This document shows positions 34,826 through 43,752 of a stretch of DNA of 64,000 bases, piece after piece. Below the pieces are notes generated by a model. The model was not told where the DNA came from and searched no databases. It saw only the letters and a program-made list of their open reading frames with translations. Source of the stretch: Streptomyces sp. HPF1205 (GTDB lineage Bacteria > Actinomycetota > Actinomycetes > Streptomycetales > Streptomycetaceae); contig NZ_JAINVH010000019.1 of NCBI RefSeq assembly GCF_020400825.1, positions 62,001-126,000 on the forward strand. Direction: 5' to 3'. The translations under genes and the position numbers were made by a program. Each line of letters starts with the position of its first letter. Position 1 is the stretch's first letter.

Positions 34826-36118
34826 ATGTCATCACCAAAACCACTGGAACCGACGAAACCGCCGAAGGCCCCGAGCGGTCCGCCGGCGCTCCACCACCGC
34901 GCGGACGGCCGCGAGGACGCGCCGCCGCTGCTCCTCGGCCCGTCGCTGGGCACCTCCGTGCGCCTGTGGGACGCGCTCGTCCCGGCGCTGTCCCGCGGGC
35001 ACCGGGTGATCCGCTGGGACCTCCCGGGCCACGGCGGCACGCCCGCTTCGGCGCTGCCGGACCCCCGGCCCGGCCGGACCACCGTCGCCGACCTCGGCGG
35101 GCTCGTGCTCGCCCTCGCCGACGCGCTCGGCGTGGAGCGCTTCGCCTACGCCGGCGTCTCCCTGGGCGGCGCGGTCGGCATCTGGCTGGCCGTCCACCAC
35201 CCCGACCGGGTCGCCTCGCTGACCGCCGTGTGCTCCTCCGCCCGCTTCGGCGAACCGGACGGCTGGCGGGAACGGGCAGCGCTGGTACGGCGGGAGGGCC
35301 TGGAGCGGCCGACCGCCACCGCGCCCGGGCGCTGGTTCACCCCGGCCTTCGCCGAGACGCACACCGCCGCCGAACTGGTGGCGGATCTGCGCGCCGCCGA
35401 TCCGGCCGGCTACGCTGCCTGCTGCGACGCGCTGGCCGCCTACGACATGCGCGCCGAGCTCGGCCGCGTCCGGGCGCCCGCGCTCGTCGTCGCCGGCCGC
35501 GAGGACCCCGCAACGCCCCGGGCCCACGCCCGCGAGCTGGCCGACGGCATTCCCGGCGCGGCTCTGGTCGAGATCCCCGGCGCCTCGCACCTCGCCCCCG
35601 CCGAGCGGCCCACGCGGGTGCTCGGCGCGCTGCTCCCCCACCTCGGCCCGGCGCCGCGCGCCCTCGCGACGACCCACGACGAGGCGCACGCTGCGGGCAT
35701 GGCGGTGCGCCGCGCCGTCCTCGGCGACGCGCACGTCGACCGGGCGGTGGCCGGGACCACCCCGTTCACCGCGCCGTTCCAGGACCTGATCACCCGTTAC
35801 GCCTGGGGCGAGATCTGGACCCGGCCGGGCCTGGACCGGTACACCCGCAGCTGCGTCACCCTCACCGCCCTGGTCGCCCTCGGCCACCACGAGGAACTGG
35901 CCATGCACGTCCGCGCGGCACGTGCCAACGGCCTGACCGCCGAGGAGATCGGGGAAGTGCTGCTGCAGACCGCGATCTACTGCGGTGTCCCCGCCGCGAA
36001 CTCCGCCTTCACCGTCGCGAGCCGCGTCCTGGCCGAACTCCCCGACACCGCGGGGCCCACCGGACGCGGCGAAGCCGCCGGACCCGCTGACCGAGAAAGG
36101 CCCACCGATGAACCGTAG
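34826..36118 (+). CDS. pcaL: fused 3-oxoadipate enol-lactonase / 4-carboxymuconolactone decarboxylase
   Basis: This 430-aa two-domain enzyme starts at an ATG (a GTG sits one codon earlier). The N-terminal domain is an alpha/beta hydrolase with nucleophile elbow YAGVSLGGAVGIW and a late His in PGASHLAPAERP (PcaD part). The C-terminal domain is the decarboxylase: FQDLITRYAWGEIWTRPGLD, then TALVALGHHEELAMHVRAA, and EIGEVLLQTAIYCGVPAAN (PcaC part). The order and fusion match PcaL as known from Streptomyces and Rhodococcus. It overlaps pobA by 11 bp. Confidence 0.93.
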   Translation: MSSPKPLEPTKPPKAPSGPPALHHRADGREDAPPLLLGPSLGTSVRLWDALVPALSRGHRVIRWDLPGHGGTPASALPDPRPGRTTVADLGGLVLALADALGVERFAYAGVSLGGAVGIWLAVHHPDRVASLTAVCSSARFGEPDGWRERAALVRREGLERPTATAPGRWFTPAFAETHTAAELVADLRAADPAGYAACCDALAAYDMRAELGRVRAPALVVAGREDPATPRAHARELADGIPGAALVEIPGASHLAPAERPTRVLGALLPHLGPAPRALATTHDEAHAAGMAVRRAVLGDAHVDRAVAGTTPFTAPFQDLITRYAWGEIWTRPGLDRYTRSCVTLTALVALGHHEELAMHVRAARANGLTAEEIGEVLLQTAIYCGVPAANSAFTVASRVLAELPDTAGPTGRGEAAGPADRERPTDEP

Positions 36119-37310
36119 CGAGCCCGCCCGTACCACCGTCGGCATCGTCGGCGGCGGCCCCGCCGGGCTGCTGCTCGCGCGGCTGCTGCACCGGGCCGGT
36201 GTGGACTGCGTGGTCCTGGAGAGCAGGGACCGCGGCTACGTCGAGCAGCGCCAGCGTGCCGGGATCCTGGAGCAGGCCACCGTCGACGCCCTGCGCGCCA
36301 GCGGCGCCGGCGACCGGCTCGACCGGAAGGGCCTGGTCCACGACGGCATCGAACTGCGCTGGGACCGGCGCGGCCACCGGATCGACTTCCCCTCCCTGAC
36401 CGGAGGCCGCAGGGTCTGGGTCTACGCCCAGACCGAGGTCGTCAAGGACCTGATCGCGCTGCAACTCCACGACGGGCCGCCGCTGCTGTTCGGCGCCACC
36501 GCCGAGTCGGTCAGCGGCGCCGATACCGACCGCCCCGTCATCCACTACGTCCACGAGGGCCGGCGGCGCAGTCTCGCCTGCGACTGGGTGGTCGGCTGCG
36601 ACGGCTTCCACGGCGTCGTCCGCCGGGCGGTACCCGGGAGCGAACTGCGCACCTTCGAACGCACCTACCCGTACTCGTGGCTCGGCGTCCTGGCCGACGT
36701 CCCGCCGTCGTGCGACGAACTGATCTACGCCCACTCACCGCGCGGTTTCGCCCTGCACAGCATGCGCTCCACGACGGTCAGCCGGCTGTACCTCCAGGTC
36801 CCCAACGGCACCGAGCCGTCGTCCTGGAGCGATACGCGGATCTGGGAGGAGCTGGAGGCGCGCTTCGCCGTGGACGGCGACTGGCGGCTGGAGCGCGGCC
36901 CGATCACGCAGAAGGCGGTGCTGCCGATGCGCAGCTTCGTCACCGAGCCCATGCGCTGGGGCCGTGTGCTGCTGGCCGGCGACGCCGCCCACATCGTGCC
37001 GCCCACCGGGGCGAAGGGACTCAACCTGGCGGCAGCGGACGTCATCGTGCTGGCCAGGGCGCTGGCCGCGCTCCACGACACCGGCTCCACGGCGCTGCTG
37101 GACGCCTACTCCGACACGTGTCTGCGCAGGGTGTGGCGGGCCGAGCACTTCTCCTGGTTCATGACCACCACCCTCCACGCGGACCCCGGGCAGGACGGCT
37201 TCACCACCCGTCTCCAGCTCTCCCAACTGGACCGCATCGCCGCCTCACCGCACGCCGCCGCCGAACTGGCCGAGAACTACACCGGCCTGCCCCTCGTACC
37301 CCCGTCCTGA
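36108..37310 (+). CDS. pobA: 4-hydroxybenzoate 3-monooxygenase
   Basis: This 400-aa flavoprotein hydroxylase has the FAD dinucleotide motif VGIVGGGPAGLLLARLLHRA at the N-terminus, then VVGCDGFHGVVRR (the DG motif) and LLAGDAAHIVPPTGAKGLNL (the GD motif). Also typical of PobA is QRQRAGILEQATVDALR near residue 45. It converts 4-hydroxybenzoate to protocatechuate with NAD(P)H and O2, feeding PcaHG. Its start lies inside the end of pcaL, so it is co-transcribed as the last gene of the operon. Confidence 0.93.
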   Translation: MNRSEPARTTVGIVGGGPAGLLLARLLHRAGVDCVVLESRDRGYVEQRQRAGILEQATVDALRASGAGDRLDRKGLVHDGIELRWDRRGHRIDFPSLTGGRRVWVYAQTEVVKDLIALQLHDGPPLLFGATAESVSGADTDRPVIHYVHEGRRRSLACDWVVGCDGFHGVVRRAVPGSELRTFERTYPYSWLGVLADVPPSCDELIYAHSPRGFALHSMRSTTVSRLYLQVPNGTEPSSWSDTRIWEELEARFAVDGDWRLERGPITQKAVLPMRSFVTEPMRWGRVLLAGDAAHIVPPTGAKGLNLAAADVIVLARALAALHDTGSTALLDAYSDTCLRRVWRAEHFSWFMTTTLHADPGQDGFTTRLQLSQLDRIAASPHAAAELAENYTGLPLVPPS

Positions 37311-37353
37311 GCGAGCACGGCAGCGGCAGGAGGCCGGCGGACCGCACGGACGC

Positions 37354-38709
37354 TCAGTCGCGTGCGGGCGCGGTGCAGCGGTCCATCCGTTCGGCGAACT
37401 CACCGAGGTAGTCCGCCCGCCATTGGCTGACGTGCTTCGCGCCGGCCCAGGGGCCCTCGGCGAAGGCCGGATCCTGGTCGTCGGTCCACCAGCGGGGGTG
37501 CACCGAGGACGGCGTGCCGGCGCGCTCCGCGGGCGGTGGGACGGCCGTGACCGCACCGGTCAGGCCGTCCAGGGCGGGGTGATCGCTCCGGATGACGTAC
37601 GGCCACACCTTCGGATCACGCGGGGAGAAACGGAACCGCAGCGTGCTCCCCTCGTTCACGGCGGCCGGGAACGGGCCCTGGACCCGGTTGTCGATCACCA
37701 TGTGCGCGGTGTTGTCCGGTCCGTAGCCCTCGGGAACGGGCAGCGCGAACTCGACGACGCCGTAGACCTCCGCGGTGTCCTGCGCGGTGGTCAGGCGGTC
37801 GAAGACGGTCTTCCTGCCGTCCCATACGCGGACGTAACTGCCGCCCCAGCTCGGCCGGGTCGGGTTCCGGGTGCCGTTCAGGTACCAGACCACGGACGGG
37901 CTGTCGCCCATCTTCAGCTGCGCCGACCGCGCGGCGAAGAAGTCGCCGAGGGCGCCGTGCCCCGCGACATGTTGTGCGACGAAGGCGGTGCCGCCCCACT
38001 CGCCGCTCTGGTCCCCGCCGGTGAAGAAGCCGCGGTAGGTCGCGTTGGACTCGATCATCCACAGCCCGGGATGGTGGGTCTCGATGTAGTTGTAGGCGTT
38101 CACGGCCCACAGCTTGTTCGGGCCGCCGATGTAGTACACGCGCAGCTTCGGCAGGATGTCGGGGGCATCGTGCAGTGCCTGGGCGAGGTCGTCGATGCCG
38201 CCCCACACCAGGACGTCGAGTGGTCGGGTGTCCCTGCGCCGTGCGCACTCCACGATCCATCGGGAGCCTTCGGTCGGCGCGCTGTGGCCCGGGTCGGCGG
38301 CCGGGTCGTGCGCGCCCTGCTTGCTGATCGCGCGCAGCCGCCCGGGGGACGGGTAGTGCGGGGAGTACGTCCTCAGATGGGGGTGGTCGTGTTCGTAGGC
38401 GTCGATGACGCGCAGGATGTCGTCCTTGGTCCCCGGGCCGAACGGTGAGGACACCAGCCCTTCGATGTCGAAGCGGTCGGCGTGGAGCAGGAGATGCACC
38501 ATGGACTGGAAGTCGTCGAAGTCCGTACCGCCGATGTCCGTGGACACCAGCAACCGCGGGCGGCTCTGGTCACCGCCCGCGCCGCGGGTCCCCGGCCGCG
38601 CCGCGGCGTAGGCACCCGTAGCGGTCGCGCCCGCGAGCCCCGTTCCGACCAGGGCGCCTGCCGCCGACCGGGCCGCCTGCCCCAGAAACTCACGCCGTCT
38701 CATCGCCAT
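37354..38709 (-). CDS. Tat-exported DUF1593 (nucleoside hydrolase-like) protein
   Basis: This 451-aa protein has a GGGAGG ribosome site and a twin-arginine signal RRREFLGQAARSAAGALVG. The DUF1593 domain resembles inosine-uridine nucleoside hydrolases: RLLVSTDIGGTDFDDFQSMV has the Asp cluster, followed by RFDIEGLVSSPFGPGTKDD and PLDVLVWGGIDDLAQAL. A C-terminal beta domain follows. Proteins of this type are annotated as cellulose-binding or polysaccharide-associated, and the true substrate is unknown. It is divergent from a second DUF1593 gene (39183), with a mirror-image leader between them (38814-39060). Confidence 0.8.
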   Translation of the reverse strand: MAMRRREFLGQAARSAAGALVGTGLAGATATGAYAAARPGTRGAGGDQSRPRLLVSTDIGGTDFDDFQSMVHLLLHADRFDIEGLVSSPFGPGTKDDILRVIDAYEHDHPHLRTYSPHYPSPGRLRAISKQGAHDPAADPGHSAPTEGSRWIVECARRRDTRPLDVLVWGGIDDLAQALHDAPDILPKLRVYYIGGPNKLWAVNAYNYIETHHPGLWMIESNATYRGFFTGGDQSGEWGGTAFVAQHVAGHGALGDFFAARSAQLKMGDSPSVVWYLNGTRNPTRPSWGGSYVRVWDGRKTVFDRLTTAQDTAEVYGVVEFALPVPEGYGPDNTAHMVIDNRVQGPFPAAVNEGSTLRFRFSPRDPKVWPYVIRSDHPALDGLTGAVTAVPPPAERAGTPSSVHPRWWTDDQDPAFAEGPWAGAKHVSQWRADYLGEFAERMDRCTAPARD

Positions 38710-38813
38710 TGCCGAAAACCTCCCGGGAGGAGTGAGGTGTGCCGTGCCGGCGGGTCGCCCCGTTCGCCGCACGGCCGCATGAGGTCGTTTCGCCGCATGG
38801 TGAGCGGGATCGG

Positions 38814-39060
38814 GTGGCGACGGGAGGCGTGGGCGCCGCGTTGGACGTCGTCGGTCATGATGGCGACGGGAGTGACATGGGGCAATAACCACCCACGATC
38901 GAATATATATTCAGACCGTCCGTATCCCCCACCCCCGAGCATCTGCGCGCAGACACGTTCTGAATATCTATTCTCTGATGAACAGTTATTGCCTGACGTC
39001 ACTCCCGTCGCCATCATTGCCGACGACGTACGCAGCGGCGCCCGTGCCTCCCGTCGCCAT
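38814..39060. promoter_or_regulatory. 102-bp near-mirror inverted repeat between divergent DUF1593 genes
   Basis: 38814-38915 read on the minus strand and 38959-39060 read on the plus strand align without gaps at about 80 of 100 positions. The loop is 43 bp. Each arm starts with TCTGAATAT-x-TATTC, which contains the palindrome GAATATATATTC (38901-38912) or GAATATCTATTC (38962-38973). Both then share TTATTGCC, GTCACTCCCGTCGCCATCAT, GACGACGT and GCCTCCCGTCGCCA. Each gene start lies 105-123 bp beyond its arm. This is a duplicated promoter/operator plus 5' leader, one copy for each gene. Confidence 0.75.
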
Positions 39061-39182
39061 CGACGCGGGCAGCTACGGCCCCGGCCGGCCGACCGGCGCA
39101 CAGGAGGCCGACGGCACCGCGGCGTTCCCCCGACACACGTCACGCGCCCCACCACGGCCGTGACGAGGCAAGGAGCCAGCCG

Positions 39183-40751
39183 ATGCCCCGACCGGAAGAG
39201 CCGCGTCCCGCCGACGGAACCCCTGCCGCCCGACGATCGCGGCGGGCATGGGCGGTGCTCCCGGTGGCCCTCACCGCCCTCGCGGCCGTGCTGTCCGTGG
39301 ATCCCGCCTACGCCGGTACCGCCCAGCACGACGACTGCGGTCCTTCCACCGGCGCCGCGGCAACCGCTCTCGCGGACCTGACCCATGCCGCCGTTCCGCG
39401 GCCCCGGGTCATCGTGACGACCGACGGCGAGATCGACGACAAGGCGTCCTTCCACCGCTTCCTGCTCTACAGCGACGAGTTCGACGTCCAAGGTCTCATC
39501 TACACCAGCTCACGGTTCCACTGGGCGGGCAACGGAAGCACCATTCCCTCCCACGGCCACTGGGGCGGGACCACCTGGATGACGGACATGATCAACGGCG
39601 GCTACGCGCAGGTGTATCGGAACCTGGCCGCACAGGATCCGCGCTACCCCACACCCGCACGCCTGTCCGGCGTCGTACGAGTGGGCAACATCGAGAACGT
39701 CGGCGACATGGCCGCGGACACCCCGGGTTCGGACCTCATCAAGCAGAAACTGCTCGACGACCGGCCCGGACCCCTCTGGCTCGATACCTGGGGCGGAACC
39801 AACACCATCGCACGTGCCCTGAAGTCCATTCAGGACGAGTACTCCGGCACCGCGGCCTGGCCGGAGATCTACCGCAAGGTGTCGCGGAAGGCCTTCGTCT
39901 ACGTCATCCTCGACCAGGACACCACCTACAAGGACTACATCGCGACGAACTGGCCGGACATCCGGTTGATCATGAACAACGACCAGTTCCAGCCGATGGC
40001 CTACAAGTGGAAGAGCCGCGTCCCCGCACCGCTGCAGACCTACTTCCAGGGACCCTGGATGACGGGGAACATCGTCCAGGGACCCCTGGCCCAGGACTAT
40101 CCGGTCGGGCCGATCCACGCGGGCGGCAGCGACTTCGGTCCGGGAGAGTTCATCTCCGAGGGCGACTCGCCGTCCTTCATGAACGAGATACCGACCGGCC
40201 TGCGCAGCGCCGAGGACCCGACGTACGGAGGATGGGGCGGCCGCTTCGCCCAGGTGGGACCGCACCTGTGGACGGACCTGCCGGCATACCTGGGGCAGTC
40301 CGGTGACCAGGTGCGTGACCTCGACCCGTACACCGGGGCGGACGACAGGGCCTACCCCCAGGCCCGCTGGACCGACGCCTTCCAGAACGACTTCGCCGCA
40401 CGTGTCGCCTGGACGACGGCCCCCGACCACGCGCACGCGAACCACGCGCCCGTCGCGTACGTACCGCCCGGCCGGCTCGACATCGACGTCAGGCCGGGGC
40501 AGACGGTGCACCTGAACGGCATCGCCGCGGATCCCGACGGCGACGCCTGCACGAGCACCTGGTGGCAGTACCGCGAGGCCGGCACTTACCCAGGGGCGGT
40601 CCCGGTCACCGATTCCGCCACGCCGCACCCGTCGTTCACCGTGCCGGACGGCGCACGGCCCGGCCAGACGATCCACCTCGTCTTCCAGGTGACGGACAAG
40701 GGAACTCCGCCGCTGACCGGCTACCAGCGGGTCATCGCGACGGTGAGGTGA
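39183..40751 (+). CDS. secreted DUF1593 protein with C-terminal Ig-like domain
   Basis: This 522-aa protein has AAGGAG 8 bp upstream of the ATG. A Sec-type signal (RRAWAVLPVALTALAAVLSV to YAG) leads to a DUF1593 domain: PRVIVTTDGEIDDKASFHRF with the nucleoside hydrolase-like Asp cluster, FDVQGLIYTSSRFHW, PGPLWLDTWGGTNTIARAL, and FVYVILDQDTTYKDYIATNW. The C-terminal 80 residues form an Ig/cadherin-like sandwich (VHLNGIAADPDGDACTSTWW). It is a distant paralogue of the divergent gene at 37354. It is probably an extracellular glycan- or nucleoside-directed hydrolase. Confidence 0.8.
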   Translation: MPRPEEPRPADGTPAARRSRRAWAVLPVALTALAAVLSVDPAYAGTAQHDDCGPSTGAAATALADLTHAAVPRPRVIVTTDGEIDDKASFHRFLLYSDEFDVQGLIYTSSRFHWAGNGSTIPSHGHWGGTTWMTDMINGGYAQVYRNLAAQDPRYPTPARLSGVVRVGNIENVGDMAADTPGSDLIKQKLLDDRPGPLWLDTWGGTNTIARALKSIQDEYSGTAAWPEIYRKVSRKAFVYVILDQDTTYKDYIATNWPDIRLIMNNDQFQPMAYKWKSRVPAPLQTYFQGPWMTGNIVQGPLAQDYPVGPIHAGGSDFGPGEFISEGDSPSFMNEIPTGLRSAEDPTYGGWGGRFAQVGPHLWTDLPAYLGQSGDQVRDLDPYTGADDRAYPQARWTDAFQNDFAARVAWTTAPDHAHANHAPVAYVPPGRLDIDVRPGQTVHLNGIAADPDGDACTSTWWQYREAGTYPGAVPVTDSATPHPSFTVPDGARPGQTIHLVFQVTDKGTPPLTGYQRVIATVR

Positions 40752-40820
40752 CAGCGGAAACGGGAGCACTCCCCTCCGGCGGGCAAGGATTGACGGTGTC
40801 ACCTCAACGCCATAAGATAT

Positions 40821-40848
40821 GATACATCGCGTATCTGACGCTATGTCA
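40821..40848. promoter_or_regulatory. operator candidates before the PL9 gene
   Basis: GATAC-ATCGC-GTATC (40821-40835) is directly followed by TGAC-GCTAT-GTCA (40836-40848). Both are inverted repeats about 120-150 bp before the pectate lyase start. The ATACATC core resembles the palindrome upstream of the GH95 gene. Confidence 0.5.
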
Positions 40849-40968
40849 GCAATTGTCGATCACATGCCGATCCGCCGGATACGCCGCACGTGCACCAAGA
40901 TCACACGCACTTGCTGAAACTGCCCTCGCGGCAGTCCCCCCACATCACCTCCAGAGAGAGGTCCACGC

Positions 40969-42702
40969 ATGATCAGGCACACTCCCGCCGTCTCGTCACG
41001 GCGCGAGAGGACCGGCGTCACCATGAAGAGGAAGGCGTTCGCCGCCGTGGCGGTGGCCGCGCTCGCCTCGGCGGGCGCCCTGGTCGCGGTCGGCTCGCCG
41101 GTCTCGCAGGCGGCGGCTTCGACCGTGTCCCCGGCGCTGAACAGCAACGCCCTGTACGTGGCGCCGGGTGGAAGCGCGAGCGCTCCGGGCACGCAGTCCT
41201 CCCCGACGACGCTCGCCAACGCGGTCACCAAGATCTCCGCGGGCGGCACGATCTACATGAGGGGTGGCACGTACAACCTCTCGTCACCGATCGAGATCCA
41301 GGCCGGCAACAGCGGCAGCTCCGGCGCGCTGAAGGAGATATCCGCCTACCCCGGTGAGACACCGGTGCTCAACTTCTCCGGCGAGGACGCGAGTTCGTCC
41401 GACCGCGGGATCCAGCTCAACGGCAGCTACTGGCACCTGTACGGCCTGACCGTCGAACACGCCGCCGACAACGGCATCTTCGTCGGCGGCAGCCACAACG
41501 TCGTCGAGCGCGTGGTGACCGCCTACAACCGCGACACCGGACTGCAGATCTCCCGGCCCGGCTCCAGCACCCCGCAGTCCCAGTGGCCGGCGAACAACCT
41601 GATCATCAGCTCCGAGTCGCACGACAACCGCGACTCCACCGGCGAGAACGCCGACGGATTCGCCGCCAAGCTCACCGTGGGCTCAGGGAACGTGTTCCGC
41701 TACGACGTGTCCCACAACAACGTCGACGACGGCTGGGACCTGTTCACCAAGCCCGAGACCGGTCCCATCGGCCCCGTGACCATCGAGAACTCGCTCTCCT
41801 ACGACCAGGGCACCCTCTCCGACGGCAGCGGAAGCTCGAACGGCGACAAGAACGGCTTCAAGCTCGGCGGCGACAGCATCCCGGTCAACCACATCTTCCG
41901 GAACAACATCGCCTACGGCAACGGCGCCAAGGGCATCGACTACAACAGCAACCCCGGCACCATAACCGTGTCGAACAACGTCAGCGTCAACAACAGCCAG
42001 AGCAACTTCTACTTCGCCGCCGGCACCTCGGTGTTCCGGAACAACACCTCCTGCCGGTTCAGCAGCGGCAGCGCCAACGACAAGATCGTCGGCAACACCG
42101 ACGGCTCCAACCAGTTCTGGTCCGGCTCCAACGGGTCCCGCTGCTCCAACTACAACGGCGGGCTCGGCTGGCACTTCGCCTCCGACGGCAGCCTTGTCGT
42201 CACCTTCGGCGGCACGCAGGTGACAGGCGGCACCACCACCGGGGGCACGACGACCGGCGGCAGCACCACATCGGGCGGCACCACCACCGGCGGTACGACC
42301 ACCGGCGGTACGACCACTGGTGGCACCACGACGGGCGGGACCACCACATCGGGCGGTACGACGACCGGCGGCACCGGCGGGTCCGGCTGCAAGGTCACGT
42401 ACACCCCGAGCACCTGGCCCGGCGGGTTCACCGCCAACGTGACCGTCGCCAACACCGGCTCCACCGCCGTCAACGGCTGGAAGGTCGGCTTCACCCTGCC
42501 CTCGGGACAGGCCGTCACCAGCGCCTGGAGCGCCACCATCAGCCCCACCTCCGGCTCGGTGACCGCCACCAACGTCGACTACAACGCCCAGATACCCGCC
42601 GGCGGCAGCCAGTCCTTCGGCTTCCAGGGCACCTACACCGGCAGCACCTACACCCAGCCCACGAAATTCACCCTCAACGGCACCGCCTGCACCACCGGTT
42701 GA
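40969..42702 (+). CDS. secreted pectate lyase (PL9-like) with Thr/Gly linker and CBM2
   Basis: This 577-aa protein starts at an ATG with AGAGAGG upstream; an internal ATG at 41023 directly before MKRKAFAAVAVAALASAGAL is a possible alternative. The signal ends in SQAAASTV. A right-handed beta-helix of PL9 type follows: ALYVAPGGSASAPGTQSSP, SHDNRDSTGENADGFAAKL, NVDDGWDLFTK and DKNGFKLGGDS, with Asp clusters for Ca binding. It cleaves de-esterified pectin by beta-elimination. A low-complexity (TTTGG)n linker and a C-terminal CBM2 (STWPGGFTANVTVANTGSTA) follow. The CBM2 is similar to that of the GH95 protein. Confidence 0.88.
   Translation: MIRHTPAVSSRRERTGVTMKRKAFAAVAVAALASAGALVAVGSPVSQAAASTVSPALNSNALYVAPGGSASAPGTQSSPTTLANAVTKISAGGTIYMRGGTYNLSSPIEIQAGNSGSSGALKEISAYPGETPVLNFSGEDASSSDRGIQLNGSYWHLYGLTVEHAADNGIFVGGSHNVVERVVTAYNRDTGLQISRPGSSTPQSQWPANNLIISSESHDNRDSTGENADGFAAKLTVGSGNVFRYDVSHNNVDDGWDLFTKPETGPIGPVTIENSLSYDQGTLSDGSGSSNGDKNGFKLGGDSIPVNHIFRNNIAYGNGAKGIDYNSNPGTITVSNNVSVNNSQSNFYFAAGTSVFRNNTSCRFSSGSANDKIVGNTDGSNQFWSGSNGSRCSNYNGGLGWHFASDGSLVVTFGGTQVTGGTTTGGTTTGGSTTSGGTTTGGTTTGGTTTGGTTTGGTTTSGGTTTGGTGGSGCKVTYTPSTWPGGFTANVTVANTGSTAVNGWKVGFTLPSGQAVTSAWSATISPTSGSVTATNVDYNAQIPAGGSQSFGFQGTYTGSTYTQPTKFTLNGTACTTG
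42225..42384 (+). repeat. low-complexity linker repeat (GG-TTT units)
   Basis: About ten imperfect 15-bp units encode GGTTT or GGSTT/SGGTTT between the catalytic domain and the CBM2. Such DNA is prone to slippage and assembly errors. Confidence 0.85.
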
Positions 42703-42742
42703 GCCCCACCTGAACCATCGGCTGAGCCGGCGGTTCAGCCCC

Positions 42743-42773
42743 GCGGCCGGGATCCCCACCGGATCCCGGCCGC
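42743..42773. terminator. perfect bidirectional hairpin terminator
   Basis: GCGGCCGGGATCC (42743-42755), loop CCACC, GGATCCCGGCCGC (42761-42773): a 13-bp perfect stem between the convergent PL9 and reductase genes. Confidence 0.8.
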
Positions 42774-42816
42774 ATCGCGGTCACCGCCCGGGAAGCCGGA
42801 CGTGCCTGCCGTGAGG

Positions 42817-43752
42817 TCACAGGTCCAGGGTCAGACGGCCGCCGGGGACACGGCAGCGGGAGACGCAGATCATCATCGTCTCGTTGGCGGCACGTTCCCC
42901 GTCGGTGAGGACGCAGTCGCGGTGGTCGGCCTCGCCGGAGAGGATGTCGGTCTCGCAGGTGCCGCAAGTGCCTTCCGTACAGGAGTACAGGACGGACACG
43001 CCCGCCTGCTGAACCGTCTGCAGGATGCTGCGGCCCGGCGGTACGGTCAGCAGCATCCCGGACCGGGCGAGTTCGACCGTGAAGGCCGTATCGCCGCTGG
43101 TGTCGGCGGCGGAGGCGGGGGCGGTGAAGCGTTCCAGGCGCAGGACGGAGGACGGGACCCGCGACTGAACGGCTTCCAGCAGCGGCGCCGGGCCGCAGGC
43201 GTAGACCAGTTCGCCCGGACGGAGCCCGTCCAGGTAGCTGTCCAGGGGGAGGTGGCCGGTGACGAGGGTGACGCGCCCGTCGGGGTGGCATCGCGTCAGT
43301 TCGTCGACGAAGGCCATGGAAGCGCGGGAGCGTCCGCCGTACAGCAGGGACCACTGCGAGGAGGCGGCCGTCGCGGCGGCCAGCATGGGCAGGATCGGGG
43401 TGATGCCGATGCCTCCGGCGACGAAGCGGTGGCGTGGCGCCGGCTCCAGCGGGAAGTGGTTGCGCGGGCCGCGGGCCCGCACCCTGGTTCCGGGCCGCAG
43501 GGAGGCGTGGACGAAGTCCGAGCCGCCCCGCCCGTCCGCCTCGCGCAGGACGGCGATCCGCCACTGCCGCGCGCCGGGCGCGCCGCACAGCGAGTACTGG
43601 CGCTCCAGGCCCTCGGCCAGCAGCAGGTCCACGTGCGCGCCGGGCTGCCAGTCGGGCAGGGCCCGGCCGTCGCTGCGGCGCAGCGTCAGGGACACCACGC
43701 CGACCGCTTCCTCGCGCCGGTCGGCGACGGTCAGTTCGATGGTGTCGTTCAC
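42817..43752 (-). CDS. Rieske oxygenase reductase component, VanB-like
   Basis: This 311-aa protein starts at a GTG with GGAGGTC upstream. It has the phthalate-dioxygenase-reductase layout. The FMN site is RQYSLCGA, the NAD(P)H site is FVAGGIGITPILPML and VYACGPAPLLEAV, and a C-terminal plant-type [2Fe-2S] domain has Cys258, Cys263, Cys266 and Cys280 (CTEGTCGTC...C). It passes electrons from NADH to the oxygenase at 43928-44950. It is the third gene of the operon, 4-bp overlapped with the small Cys/His protein. With the VanA-like oxygenase it may demethylate vanillate. Confidence 0.88.
   Translation of the reverse strand: MNDTIELTVADRREEAVGVVSLTLRRSDGRALPDWQPGAHVDLLLAEGLERQYSLCGAPGARQWRIAVLREADGRGGSDFVHASLRPGTRVRARGPRNHFPLEPAPRHRFVAGGIGITPILPMLAAATAASSQWSLLYGGRSRASMAFVDELTRCHPDGRVTLVTGHLPLDSYLDGLRPGELVYACGPAPLLEAVQSRVPSSVLRLERFTAPASAADTSGDTAFTVELARSGMLLTVPPGRSILQTVQQAGVSVLYSCTEGTCGTCETDILSGEADHRDCVLTDGERAANETMMICVSRCRVPGGRLTLDL

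Noticed and set aside
38978..39163. 61-aa plus-strand frame in the right arm of the inverted repeat
   Set aside because: No ribosome site, and the same frame on the other arm lacks a matching start, so a leader peptide is not supported.
42227..42390. Possible CRISPR or tandem repeat array
   Set aside because: The repeats are in-frame GGTTT linker codons of a secreted enzyme, with no spacers.
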